A DNA stretch of 64,000 bases from Salvator merianae. Lineage: Eukaryota > Chordata > Lepidosauria > Squamata > Teiidae. Within the stretch, counting starts at the first letter, position 1, and every line of letters begins with the position of its first letter. A program made the position numbers and the translations under genes. Below are positions 43,941-56,102 of the stretch, in pieces. The stretch spans positions 49,253,428 through 49,317,427 of the forward strand of contig QVOM02000119.1 of the NCBI GenBank assembly GCA_003586115.2. Reading direction: 5' to 3'. The notes beneath the pieces are model-generated. The model had not been told where the DNA came from. It was given only the letters and a program-made list of their open reading frames with translations, and did not search any database.

Positions 43941-45060
43941 GGCACTGCTGAAGGTGTGGGAACTGCCCAGATATCCAGCCTTTATTACACCACACAGTCC
44001 ATCTTGCTGTCCTCAAGTGCTGTGAAGGACCTGTCACATTGGAATAGTGAAGTAAGAGCAGTGGCCATTTGCTGCTGCTGCTTTAGAGAACCAGTATATT
44101 TAAATCAGTCCTGGATGAAAGAAAAAAATGAACTCATCAATGTCGAGATAGTGCAGGATGCTTTTGTACAAATTGGATTGCTGAGCATGGGTTGTAGTGG
44201 TATGGTGGGATTCCATAGCCATTTACCAATTCAGAATCTCTTTTTTGCTGCACAGCAGACAAAAAGGCTGGGCTGTCATGGGCTGTATGAAAAATGTCCT
44301 CACTAGTTTATATAATTTTGTTTTATGTGCACAACTACTTCACACCTCACTGTTCAAAAAATCTTCCCTAAATATGGTTTGAAGTGTTAAGACCTCAGAT
44401 TAGGTATTCTTAACAGTGGAAATCTCCATGTCTGTCCCTAAGCATTGCTGTGATGTCTTGCTCCTTATTGTGCTCCTGGTATAGATGGTCAGAGGGCAAT
44501 GTTGCAAGACCAAGTGATACAGAAGGCCCCACTGTTCCCTATAAAGTTTCTGAACTTACATTGAACAGTGGGCTGATGTGCTCTTGGGCTGCCAATTCCC
44601 ATTGGTCAATTTGGCTCCAACCTTAGGAGTTGAAGCTTCTGTTGGGGCAAGATACTCAGTCACTGTTGTGCAATAAGTGAGTCTTTGACCAATGTAGCCA
44701 TTGTTCCTGTGATTGTGACTTGCTGAATATGGTACTGACTGTGCTTTCCATTCTGATATGCGTACAACGTCATACCTCATGCTTCGTGGACTAATTTTCA
44801 ATGCATAATGATAACACCATTTTATGAACTGTTCAAAAGTAAGCCCTGTTCAGTTAGATGAGTCTTTAGTGGGTATGCCATTCTTCAGAAAATGAAAACA
44901 GTCCTGGAGTACCAGTTTCATTTTTACCAAAGTCAAGCTTTGCAGGCTACGTTTGTTCCTTCCATGCGTAAGCAAGATAAGGCGAAGCAAAGACAGGGTG
45001 ATTTCCCATGAATCATCCACGAGTCACTCCAGTCTTGCTGGAATAGGTCGTCTCATCTCA
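43941..45060. other. No recognisable feature
   Basis: Short frames only. No family identified. Confidence 0.4.
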
Positions 45061-45445
45061 GGCTCCATCCACATGTAGCCCTACCCAGAGCTGTATTTCA
45101 GCCTTCTGCAATGAATGGAATATTTTTGCAGGCTGAAGCTATTTGCAGAAGCTAAATTCTCTTACTGGACATGTGGGTAAGGGGCCAGAAATAGGTCTGG
45201 AAGTCGGGTTGCCTGGCCCAATATACTGACTCTTCTCTTGGCATGGGGGTAAGGCAACTGGAAAACATCACCCCATGCTGATACAGAGATCAGAGTATTG
45301 TCTGAGTAGTGTATCCTCCTCTGATGGTTAAATTGTCCTGGTGGTGTTTGGGGTAGGAAGCTGGCACATCTGGCATGCCACCATTCGTCCACCTTGCCCC
45401 CTGACTGAACAGAGGCTGGACAGAAATTATCATGTGGATGGTGCC
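45061..45445. mobile_element. Non-autonomous DNA element (385 bp) with TCA duplication
   Basis: The left end is GGCTCCATCCACATG and the right end, read inward, GGCACCATCCACATG, one mismatch in 15. TCA flanks it at 45058-45060 and 45446-45448. An internal palindrome, GGCTGAAATACAGCTC-like, lies near the left end. No coding capacity. The terminus follows the same pattern as the other elements of the window. Confidence 0.75.
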
Positions 45446-45448
45446 TCA

Positions 45449-47510
45449 CTTTTGATGCTAGACTGGGGCTTTTAGTATCATATGAGATTAAATTTAGTTT
45501 GTTTAATTTTTTCAGACAAGTCTTCAATGGTGAGCTGACCTTGCATCTGAGATAATATTATATGTGTCAATGTTGAATTAGTGCAAAACTCAAAATCTGT
45601 TTGTAAGAGGCTTAGCTTTAACAAGGACCCACTCTACGCTTATGCTTTTAGTTTACCGTAAAAGATTAAAACTTCACAGTCTGCACCTTAAGTATTCAAG
45701 CCTCTTTCAATACCAGAAGAACCCAGAAGATCTTAAACCAACAGAAAATAGTTTGCACTGGCTTCTGTTCAGCTGCTGCCGTCTATCATTTGTGCATTGT
45801 GACCCTTTTAACTAGTTAGGAGCAGCATTACTGTAGACGAAGAGAAGTAGCTGATAGTTTCATTCTGAATGGTATTAAGTTTGGAAGAGACTTTGGTAGA
45901 AGAATCCACAAGCATTCTCCTGGTGCCCTTCTGTCTACCATACACTAATACTGCTTAGGCAAAGAGGAGAAACAGAGCATTTAAAGAGAGGCATATGAAA
46001 GGCTTATAAAAGACCTCTTGTCAATATACTGTAATAAAACAGAACAGTCACTGATAACGGGATTGTCTAGCATCTCTTTGCCTGATAGCAGATACATTTA
46101 AAGATAATCTCTGTGGTTGTCTGATGGAAATCATCAGTAGAGAATCTGATACGAGATTATTTTTACCAAATGAAAAAAGCCACTAGACTATTATGTGATT
46201 GGCATATAAACATTTCCCCCCAATAAAGCCGTGCTTCGCCTTCACTGAAGCCTCACAACTAATAACAGGCTAACACCCTTCTTAAAAATCAAATTTTGTA
46301 GGGCAATATTAAGTTTGGAGCTCAGCTGCATATTCAAAAGAACAGATGACCTAAAGTGTTCATGGACTCCATCCAGTCTAATATGTAGTAAACTGTATGT
46401 TACATATGTTGTAACATATGTAATATGTAGCTGATAAAAGGTATTCACTCTTTATGAACAAATAAGCAGTGGATTGATATATAACTGGAACATATTATTA
46501 GTTGGAAAGTCTCTTCAACATGAAAAGGGCATAGAACTTAACACTTGTTGCTAACGCTAAAAGAATTTAAATCAATCCCTGTCATGTAGTTGTGGAGCAG
46601 ACAATCAGAACCAAAGAAAAATATGAACAGAAGCCATGAAGTAGAAGATAAAAATGGCTAAACTGTTGCATAATATTTTTTTTTGTGCTTCTAGATGGAA
46701 AATACCTTCAGCTCTATTTGATAAACAGTCTCCTCGCTTTTTCAATACTTAGCTGGTTCCAGGAAATTGACCTTATAGTGAAAATCTTTAAAACGAATGA
46801 CAGTGAAAAATTCTAATTTGTTCCAAATCCATTTGAAATTCACCTGAAATGCTGACTACCATAAGGAAAAAATTACATAAGACAATAAAATGAAATGAAA
46901 TACAGTTAGCAACATTATATCTAAAATAAAATAAATGTAGATGATTTAATTAAAGATGAAACTGAAGATTGAAACTCATACAGACCAGACCAGATACCTT
47001 TCTCATTTCATTATTGAAACCAAAATGTTCACTTACAGTATTTCATTCAGCTTCTGGTGGGGAAAAAGAAGGAAGGACATCCCTTTTCCCAGATTGCAGA
47101 CCTTAGAACTGAACATTTTGGTTCACATAATGAAAGAATATAATTAAAAACACAGACTTTATAAATGAAAATCTTTACAGTGAGAGTATGGATAAAGGGG
47201 GTTTAGTGCATATCAATGCAATTTATTGTGTATATCCTATGTTTCCACTTCCCCAAATCACTCTTGTTGCAGTTAGCACAGGCTAGATGGACATAAACAC
47301 AGAGAAATGCAAATGTTCACACACATTCAACCCATAGAGCTGCCCTTTACCTTCCTTGTTACTTCTATAGAATGTGAAAAATAGATTTTCTTGTCCTAGC
47401 ACATCTCTCTTTGCACTGGGCTATGGTGAAGGGAAAGGCAACTACATTTGATATAACAGATACTTTCACCATACAGAGCCTCTTATTATTTGGAAAAACC
47501 TCATCTGTGG
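45449..47510. other. AT-rich unique DNA, about 2 kb
   Basis: No gene or family recognised. 46400-46424 is a near-perfect AT-rich palindrome (TTACATATGTT, TAACATATGTAA). 46030-46260 is repeat-free and could be conserved non-coding DNA, but that is a guess. Confidence 0.4.
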
Positions 47511-47805
47511 TTAAAGTTATGATCAAATGACCTTCTTATGGTGACAGGAATATGCACACAAGACTCGAAGGTCACATGTGCATATTTTCCTGTCATTTGC
47601 ATCCTGTCATAGGGAGACAGAAAGAATAGAGAGGCAAGATTATGGGATGTTGCACTCTCAGATCATCTGGCAGTGCTCCCTCCCTGCAGTGCCAGATTGG
47701 GTGTTGCGTGATGCTGGTTAATGGCACAGCTGCTAAGCAACCAGCCCAAAAAAACCAGCCGGCTCAGCACTCTATGAAGCTGATGGGCAGGAGAGTTGGG
47801 ACCAA
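47511..47805 (+). mobile_element. Diverged family F copy
   Basis: It shares with 19541-19901 the left region GATCAAATGACCTTCTTATG, then GAAGGTCACATGTGCATATT, TTCCTGTCA and further in GCTAAGCAACCAGCCCA. The right terminus is eroded and it borders the LINE tail at 47808. Confidence 0.55.
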
Positions 47806-47807
47806 CA

Positions 47808-48357
47808 AGGGTAAGTATTTGTCACCCAGAGGGTCATCAGTCTATGGAATTTACTACCAGAAGAGATGGTGACAGCAACCAACTTGGACAGCTTTAAGTA
47901 GTGGTAACTCATAGCTTTAAGTGTGGATGTCTGCAGGTGTGGACCAGGCAATCACTGGCCACAAAAACTCATGCTGCCCCCTGGGCAGGTCTTGCATTGG
48001 CATGCCAGGGAACAGTGCACTCACCTGCAACCAACAGCTGCATGGCCCAAACCTGGAAACCACCAAGCTTAAAGCTACAAGCTACCACTGCCTTTAAGAA
48101 AGGGTTAGATAAATTGATGGAGGACAGGTGTATCAATGGCTACTAGAATGGATGCCTAGGTATTGCCTCCAGGTTGGCAAGACAGGCAGGATAACTCTAA
48201 AGGCCATTTGCAGGAAGTTAAGAGCAGGTGAAGGTTTTCTGCCTTTGTCTTCTGCTTGAGAATGCCCAAAAGCAATTGATGGGCCACTGTGTGAGACAGG
48301 ATGCTTGACTAAATGGGCTGTGGTCCAATCCAGCAGGGATCCTCATGTTCTTATGTC
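47808..48357 (+). mobile_element. CR1/L3-like LINE 3' end, split by a hAT-like MITE
   Basis: It begins GTAAGTATTTGTCACCCAGA, continues TATGGAATTTACTACCAGAA, AACTTGGACAGCTTTAAG, is interrupted (47899-48090), resumes AAAGGGTTAGATAAATTGAT, and ends CAATCCAGCAGGGATCCTCA, TGTTCTTATG. Removing the insert restores the common GGACAGCTTTAAGAAAGGGT of the family. 5' truncated. Confidence 0.82.
47899..48090. mobile_element. hAT-like MITE (192 bp) nested in LINE, 8-bp duplication
   Basis: The ends are TAGTGGTAACTCATAGCTTT and, inward from the right, CAGTGGTAGCTTGTAGCTTT. The flanking octamers GCTTTAAG (47891-47898) and CCTTTAAG (48091-48098) agree at seven of eight positions and are host LINE sequence. 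CAGTG-type termini plus an 8-bp duplication identify hAT. The inverted arms are about 30 bp, and the interior is GC-rich and non-coding. Confidence 0.85.
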
Positions 48358-48490
48358 ATAAACAACCTTTGCAGCTGGAGATTATGCCACGCAGCTATAA
48401 AACTGTGGCAATCTTCAGCCACAGTCATACCAGGCCTGTTGCTTCCTCTCTGGTATCTATGTGATATTAATTGCTTTCATTGCACTTTTT

Positions 48491-49514
48491 GGCTGCGTTC
48501 TGACACGGCATTTATTCAGTTTACAGGCCGTCTTCAGTTCCCGCTGTCCCGACATGATCTTGCCGTTCTGTAATTTTTATGGATTAAATTGGCGAAATCC
48601 GGATTACTTTGTCTTCGGATTTAATGAACTCTCAAGCCGTTCCAGATCGCTAGCGCGCTTTACTTTGTGCTGTGGGCACGGGGAAAGCGATTATTTGAGA
48701 GGGACCGTACTGTTTTGGGGGGCGTGCAGAGGGAGGGATCCCCATTTTGTGCCGTCCAATGACAGATTTTGTGGGTGGGCAGGAAGCACATTAGTTTCCT
48801 CTGCCTCCATTATCCCCCCTTCCCTCGCTGCCAGGGGAAAATAAATCGTCCTCCTTCTTCACTAAGCTGCGGTCCTGCCAGGAAGAAATTAAAGGCTTTC
48901 TCCACTTCCGTCTGCTCTTTAAAAGAAAAAATAAACTGCGCCTGTTTGGAGTTTTGCCTGATCAGCACACAGTTAAAAATAGTAGAGCCCCCCCATGTTC
49001 CCTCCCCACTTTTTCCCTTTGTTATGCACCTCTCCTGCTACTTTTAAATTGCGCAGTTACGCTAAAGTGAATCAGCAGGATAGCAGAACTGCGCATTTCA
49101 AAAGCTTAGTTTTTTAACGTTCATAGTTTTAAAGTGAACGTAGTTTTTAAGTTCTGCTTCGGTAGACAGAGGCTGCAGGGAGGAGCAAATGGCGAATGAC
49201 TACTAATGCTGCCAAGTTAATCCATGTTCTGAGGCGGCAGTGGGGACATGCAGAGAGCGGAGCTTGACTTTCCCGCCCCTGTGACGTCAAGGTTTGAACG
49301 TTGGAACTGCAGCCAATCGCTGACTGCATAGGGAGGAGAATTTGATGAGGGGTGGAGGCAGAAAGGGTACTGCCAAGCACGGGAAATATCAGTGTGGGAA
49401 CGAGCAAGTACGAATTGACTCCGTATTAAATTGTAACTGTGGGAATGACCAGAAGACGAATTCACTGCGTGTACTCTTCTATATGGATTACATTGACGAT
49501 GTCCGACCGCGGCC
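48491..49514 (+). mobile_element. Family A element, copy 1 (1024 bp)
   Basis: The left terminus is GGCTGCGTTCTGACACGG and the right, read inward, GGCCGCGGTCGGACATCG. TTT flanks both sides. The copy is rich in CpG relative to the window and aligns end to end with the reverse complement of 60614-61807. Near the right end are a full CRE (TGACGTCA, 49282-49289), a CCAAT box (49313-49317), a CCCGCCCC box (49272-49279) and two tandem units of the form GTGGGAAxGAxCA...ACGAATTxACT (49396-49480). No intact transposase frame; short frames shared with copy 2 follow from the homology. Confidence 0.85.
49282..49317. promoter_or_regulatory. CRE, CCAAT and GC-box-like cluster in family A
   Basis: TGACGTCA at 49282-49289 and CCAAT at 49313-49317 lie about 25 bp apart, with CCCGCCCC just before. 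Copy 2 keeps the CRE (60850-60857) and the inverted CCAAT (60822-60826) at the same spacing, although many other CpGs there have decayed to TG or CA. Whether the cluster is bound or transcribed cannot be seen. Confidence 0.45.
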
Positions 49515-49517
49515 TTT

Positions 49518-50717
49518 AATGCTTTTCCTCATAGGAAATGCCCCCTCCCCAATTATCTTCCATAAACAATGAATTCTGCTGCCTATCTTTCATTTGTGCA
49601 GAATCTCCAATAAAAGCTCAAGATGAACATAGATGCTTTACTTTAAGGAGTAAGTGACAAAGGCCTATGTGGGATTTCTAAACCTTTTAATACATTTGCT
49701 CCTACATTTATGAACAAAAAGCTATGGAGATACAGAAGGTCTTTCTTTAGGCAGTGCCAACCATAGAAACTACGAGGGTTCTTATAGTAAAATGGGAGAA
49801 CGGATGTGGTTTAGTCTAAACAGGATTTATTTAAGGTTTAAGCAGACTTTACTCCCTGGGGGAATTAAGCTCCATTTAAATGTTTATTTCCAAATATTTT
49901 ACACATCGCTGCAATCACTTTCAGATGACTTAAAAATGAATGCATAGCATTATTGTTTATGCCTTCTGTCATCTCATACATTTGACTTCAGCTGTTCTTT
50001 ATTCTGAAACCACTTTGATGTTCCTTGATTTAGGACTTGCCAAGATGGGAAATTTTAATCAAGGCAGCCACTACTTCAGAAGGGCTTTTTGGCATTCAAT
50101 CACAGATTTATTTCATTTTGAAAGTATGGATGGGTAAGAGAGCATAGTATTATTTGATCTCCCAATATTGCACCAATTAGCATTTATGTTATCCTGGTAG
50201 ATTCACTCCATGGAAATTCCCCTATTTGTGTACATCTTTTGCTGTTGGGGGTTCTACCTAATCAGTGTACACCACTACTTTGTAGCCTGACATTATCCAT
50301 CTAAATTCATTCTGGCTTTATTCCCTGACAGACATGCTACATATTATGTTAAGGTCACTTTCCATTTTCTTTCATCTCATCATGTGAAGGGCTTTTTGGT
50401 TTTGGTTTTTTGAAATCATACAAATTGTTGGGAAACCATTTTCCAAATTTCCTTCATAATAAGTCATCAACTCATATGCTGGATGAGACAACAGAAATCT
50501 CATTTCCTTGAAGAATATGCAAATAGTTCATTATTTGTCAGTAACAATGACGATGTGAGACATTTCCCCCACGTGGCAAATATGCAGTTATTAGCCTCTT
50601 GCAGAGAAACCAGATGTGTTCTTTCAAAGCAAGGATTTCTGTTGCTGGGACATCATGTTTCCTATCTACTCAAATCATAATAATTTATCAATGGAAAATG
50701 GTATGATATACCCAGCT
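49518..50717. other. AT-rich unique DNA
   Basis: No gene or repeat recognised. AT-rich, short frames. Confidence 0.45.
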
Positions 50718-50800
50718 TATTTATTGATGTATTTAAATTATTTTCATTCTATTTTTCATATGGATTTCTTGAAGCAGTTTGCAAAATAATAAAAGGAAAA
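50718..50800 (-). mobile_element. Possible L2-like tail
   Basis: TTATTTATTGATGTATTTAA, ATTTTTCATATGGATTTC and GAAGCAGTTTGCAAAATA resemble in reverse the end of L2-type elements (TTTACAAACTGCTT to AAATAAATAAA). Weak. Confidence 0.35.
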
Positions 50801-51075
50801 GGAAGTTAATAAAAGTACTGGACTGTGTATGAGAATAAAGGAAAAAAGTATTAATTATTTGTACAGAGGAGACCTCACAAACGTGAGAGGGGAGGGTGTT
50901 CCAAAGAGTGAGCAGAAATATATAGAAATAAAAATTCATTTCTCCTCATAACTGAGGGTTGTCAGTACTGATATGAAAATAGCTTGCCCGGATGACTACA
51001 GGATATCAATAAATGCAGAGATTTAACAATGAATTTGGTGGTGAGGACTGTAAACCATATATTACATATGGGAGA

Positions 51076-51179
51076 ATTAACAGGCTAAAGTGTGCATCCA
51101 AGGTGTTCTTAAAATTACATACAAAGCATTAACTGGCTAAGGGGTACATCCAGGGTGTTTTTAAAAATGACGCAAGCAT
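51076..51179. repeat. Two-unit tandem repeat, period 52
   Basis: ATTAACAGGCTAAAGTGTGC, ATCCAAGGTGTTCTTAAAAT (51076-51127) is repeated as ATTAACTGGCTAAGGGGTAC, ATCCAGGGTGTTTTTAAAAA (51128-51179). It looks like a local duplication that has since diverged. Confidence 0.75.
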
Positions 51180-54100
51180 GTATATTTTCATCAAAGTTTG
51201 AGAAATTTTCATTCCTGGACTACAATTTCCATGTTCCTTAACAAAAACATCCTTTGGCTAAACTTTGCTGTTGATCACTTTTGCTATGGATCTGTAGTCC
51301 AAAATCAGAACTTTTGACATTTTGTTGACTGGGCATAGTGTCCAATTCGGTATGGGGGTGGGGGCATGCAATTGAAGCCAGAAGAAAAATAGTCTTATAT
51401 ATTCATTTATCTGGGCATTTATTACGTCCTTCAGGCCTGCTATTGGTGTTCACTTCTTGGCTCATGCTCTACTTGTCATTACTTTGATTTTTTTTTAAAA
51501 AAAAATAGTGGATTAGTTGTATTATTTTTATTATCTCTTTGATTATTGTAGAATGTTCTGAGATGTTAAATGTTTCAACAGAAATACATTTCTGTTGTCA
51601 CTCATATAAAACTGTGGTTTGGTTCTTGCAAGACACTGTGTAGTGCATGGTCACCCAACTTGTGGCCAGATGTTGAAGAATTATAGCATTCATGGTGAGC
51701 ACGCATGGAACGTCTTCTCAACTGCAGTCGGATTTGTAGCTGCAGAGGGAAGCAGTTATTAGCAGATTGTCTCTGCCTATGTGAAGAGTGGTGAATTAAA
51801 AGCAGGTCAAAGCCCAGTTCACCACTCCTGAAACAGGCAGAGGTAATAGTCACTCAATTCTACAGCTGCTATTGAAGCGTCAGCAATCAGAGTCAGCAAA
51901 TTCTCCTGTGACTAAGGAGGTGCTCTGTGTATGCACAGAAGGTCGCAGTCTTTCAGCATCTGGATGCCTGCAAGTTTGGCAGCTCTGGTGGAGTGCTGAG
52001 CTGCCCTGTGCAAGTAATAGGTGCATTTCGACAATCAGGGATTAGGGGAACCATGGAGGCCCAGTCTTTCAAGATAAGATAATGGCACCAGATAGACTAA
52101 ATAATGCCATTCCTAGTTTCTGGAATGGCATTAAACAAGGGAAATCACAACTGCACCACCAGAAATTGAACACTTTCTCAGAGCCCCTGGGCTTGCAGCT
52201 TGTCTCCAAGGCAGGAAATCCACCCTCAGAGGTGACTATGTGTGGGCTGTGAAAAAGAACTGAGGGCACTTCCTGTTCTCATGCACCCTGCCACTGTCAT
52301 CTGGAGATAGGGCGACAGCACGGGCAACTTACCATGGCCATTTTCTCTCTGGTGCACTTAAGTGTTGGACACAAAATGGCCAGCCTCTGTGGTCATTTCC
52401 TGTCTAATGTTCGGCGCATGCCTGACAGCCTCTGAAGCTTCCACCCAGCCTCAAAGCCTGGGAGCGCTGGGCATGTACATGCTTTGTCTCCTCCACCAGC
52501 AGCAGGATCACCAGACCCCACCATGCAGGCACCATCTGTTCTGTGCTGTGAGGATGCAGCCTTTATTAGCCACAGAAGAGCAAAAGCATGCTGCACAAAG
52601 CCATATTACATGAGTGATGGCTGTATATATGAAGGAGCAATCGGAACAGAGGAAAAAAAAGTGGAGAATATTCAGGAATAAGGCTGGAATGTCCTGGACA
52701 ATTGCTTAAAACCAATCTTGAAAAAGGATATCTATAAGAATGAACTACTAGTATGTCACTTGGAACAGACTGGGGGAGAAGCCTGGTCCCTTTTATATAA
52801 GAGCTGTCAAACCACCCATGAATGTTGCATTTTCATAAACAGGTTGATAGTATGTGTTCTTGCAAGGCAAATTTCTCTGGTTTCTGCCTCCATGGATACC
52901 TAACTTGGTTCTATTCACTGTTAAAAGGGTTTGACAATATCAGAGTAGCACAGCAGATCCAGAGTGTGCCACTGAATCTGATGCACCGGCTGCTTCATTT
53001 CCATTATCAGGTCTGTCTGTTCCCTAAAGGCAGTGAAAAGAAATCCGTGGACATTTCCAGAAACTGACAGGTTCAGTGCATGCTAATGTGAAACTGGAAT
53101 TCCCCTATTGGCTTTTTGGTGCAAAGTCCAGTTCACTTCCAAGAAAGCCATTCTTTCCCAAAGGTGACATTTGTAATAATGGAGATAGCAAGGAGGCAGG
53201 CTGATGTGAAGGCAGAAGGCATTCAACCTACTCAGCAGAGCAAGACTAAAAATAGATGACTGTCTCCTATCTCATCTGGGGTTTTATTATAAAAGAGGCC
53301 TGCTGGAGATTCATAAAATTAAAAAAAATGAGAGAGAACTAAAAGATCTGAAGTTCACTGCATTATCCATCTCCCTCATTGCCTCTGTCTAAATAATTTA
53401 TATGCTCTCTCTGCCATCATGATAGTGGAGGGGTTGATATCCTTTATTATGCTGATCCCCCAGACACACACTGTGATGCAGAGTAGACTTATCCTTCTTT
53501 CTCAGATGGAGTATTAAGGCATAGGGAGATTAATGGCTGGGATTTTCATAAGTATTTACTTTGCCCATTTATCCAGCTGAGAGCATTCAGTGGTACTGGA
53601 TAAACCAGTGGACTAAGTGCAAACTGGGCCCTTTGCTCTAATTTAATTCTTTGAAAACAAAGATTTTTATCACAGTGAGTTCAATTATTGTCTGAACCTT
53701 CCACTTCCTGTTGGCTTGCCTGTGATAATCCTTTTCAACATATGTGATCAAGTACCATCTTGGGGGAGAACAGAGCTTGTTTTGATGAGCTTAAATTAAA
53801 GATGCCCAAGAGTTTTGTTTATCTGGTACACATTAGGAGTGGAAGAGAAATGAATCTATATCAGGGAGAATGTGTGCAAAATCATGAGCCTGTGCTATTT
53901 TAACCAATGTTTAAACAGATTTGTCCAGATTTTGTGATGTAGTTTCGTAACAACAAAAATAGGGGTTAAAGAAACTCCATTTGACTGAAACATGTGCAGA
54001 GAAGTATGTGTATATGTGAAAACAGGATATAAAAATGCATTAAATCAGGGGAAGGTACCTACAAAAATGTGCATAGAAGGGTACAGAAGATGCAGAGGAA

Positions 54101-55130
54101 GGTATGAACAAAACCAGCAGTTTTGTCTTTATAACTTTCAGAAACTGATGTAAAAATGCCATGAATTGAACTTTAGACTAGGGGTTAAAAGGGTGTCCCA
54201 TGGGAACCCTGAGATTTGGTGGGCAAACACACCCACCAGCTGCCCCAGGGGCATGAAATGTGTCCTCTGACCCCTTCTGGTGCAGGATGAGATGAAAGAC
54301 TCTGAAGACAGATTGCATCCTCATTCTTATTCTCTGCCACTATAGTGATGGTGGTGGCAAATGAGGCAAATTATTGAGGACAATTCTCACTTGCCTTTGT
54401 TTACCTTCATATCAAACATGGCTGATTTGGGGGGGGGGGCATTTCCGGTCTGATGCAAAACTGTGACAGGTGGAAAACTTGTTTGCGTAGAGACCAGGAG
54501 GTACTCCTGTGTGATGAATGCTGGGCACTGGCTTCAAAGGTTGGGCCCAGCCTTTCCAGCCAGCACTCAGGTCTGGCCCAGCATGGGCTACCTGAGGCAC
54601 AGAGGGCCCTGTTCTGGCCCAGGAAAGGATGGGTGGCTTATCTTGGAATGGAACATTAGCTAGAGGGGAGGAATGTGGAAACATCCCCAAAATCTCTGTA
54701 ATTCATTGGCCAAGCAGAACTTTTTAAAATTTATAGATCAGTGTGCATCTTGTATTTTAGGAAAAGAGAGTTGATTTGGAATTAAGAGTGAACAGAAAGT
54801 TTAAAAATGTAATTTAAAAACACATTATTGATGCTAACTTCTTTTGCTACCTAGAGCTATCATATGAACATGGTGATCTTATTTCTAGAAAATAATCCCT
54901 TGGAGCTTCCCCAAGCCCCCAAAATTATTTGGAGTACTTACCTGGGATGGTGTTTGTGCTTTCCAGGGCAGTGGTAAGCTTTGGCAGGCCCAAAGAAGGA
55001 TCTACAACATTTTTTTTTTTTTAAATTAATATAGTTAACATAGTAACCAAAGTTCTCTGGGCAGCTTGTAAACATTGAAGACATAGATTAAATGAAACAT
55101 CTACTAAATGGAACAGTGAATGATGTGCAT
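51180..55130. other. About 4 kb without recognisable gene
   Basis: Contains a one-arm MITE-like scrap at 51206-51300, a short shared repeat at 52331-52382, a G10 run near 54430-54439 and a T11 run near 55011-55021. 53230-53700 is repeat-free, AT-rich DNA. Frames are short and unrecognised. Confidence 0.4.
52331..52382. repeat. Short repeat shared with 8064-8118
   Basis: GGTGCACTTAAGTGTTGGAC followed by ACAAAATGGCCAGCC parallels the block at 8064-8118. The parent element is not defined. Confidence 0.4.
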
Positions 55131-56102
55131 TGAGGGTACGATCACACAAGCCTGGTTTTATCCACATGCAAACGAGCAACCAAATTATTTGGAAGCACAA
55201 GCAAATTTCCATGTTCAAACATCACCCTGAGGAACCACATCATCGCCCATCCCTTCCTGCCACACTGCCTACCGAGTGCAACTTGAAGCCTGGCAACAAC
55301 TTCCTTAGCAATGGGTGGAGCACATTAATTGGTCCATCATGCCAACCTTCTTCCTGTTCTGTGATTGGCTGATTTCTGAGTCTCTCTGTTCCCATTGGTT
55401 CCCATTCCTGCTGTCTAGCTACGTCCTGGTTCACCCCAAATGTCGGTAGCACTGTGGGAACTTCTATTGTTATTACTGAAATGGCACTGAGAGCTACGTA
55501 GCTCCTATGCTTTGACCGGGTACTTGTTTAGTTGCTTCCTAGTTCACCTCAAATACCGATAGCACTGTGGGAACTTCTATCATTATTAAATGGTCCTGAG
55601 AGCTATGTAGCTGCTATGCTTTGACCCATTTAGTTACTTCCTAGTTCACCCCCAAAGTCCAGGAGATGAACCACTTCTTATGTGGTGCCAAGAGACGCCT
55701 CAGTGCTTCGATAGTGCTGCAGGAGCTTCTATCGTTAATACTGAAATTGCACTGAGAGCTACGTAGCTTCTATGCTTTGACCAGCTGCATGGTGAAATGG
55801 TGAACAAGCTTCCTGATTGGATGACTACGTGGCTGCTGCAGTAACCAGTGGAACGAATGGGAGGCTGCGACGTCAACTGAGTCCCACCTCTCTTCCATCG
55901 AATCCCTCCTCTGCTTGTGTGGGAATGTGAGCTACAGGGAAAGGTCAGCCTGAGCACTGAAAAGCCGGATTTGGAAGAGGTGACTGGAACCAGCTGTGGA
56001 GACATGTGAGGGTGATGTACAGAAAAGAATATGTGGACTGCCCAGATTCACCCAGAAGGTGACCAAAATAGCTTGTCTGAACATAGACTGAATCTACCCT
56101 CA
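55131..56102. mobile_element. Promoter-like DNA element M (about 970 bp)
   Basis: The left end reads GAGGGTACGATCACACAAGC and the right end, inward, GAGGGTAGATTCAG...TTCAGACAAGC, so the termini agree with a small insert on one side. No clear duplication. The interior holds several ATTGG/CCAAT motifs (55366, 55395, 55817), a GACGTCA half-CRE (55870), CpGs and a three-unit tandem repeat (55416-55782). Base composition is GC- and CpG-rich compared with its flanks. Its terminus resembles the other elements. No gene recognised inside. Confidence 0.45.
55416..55782. repeat. Three-unit tandem repeat within element M
   Basis: Units start near 55416, 55529 and 55631 with TAGxTxCxTCCTxGTTCACC, and each contains AGCACTGTGGGAACTTCTAT-like and GAGAGCTACGTAGCTxCTAT, CTTTGACC. 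The third unit has about 50 extra bases. Unit length is 102-113 bp apart from that insert. The palindromic GAGCTACGTAGCTC-type box recurs in each unit. Confidence 0.8.
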
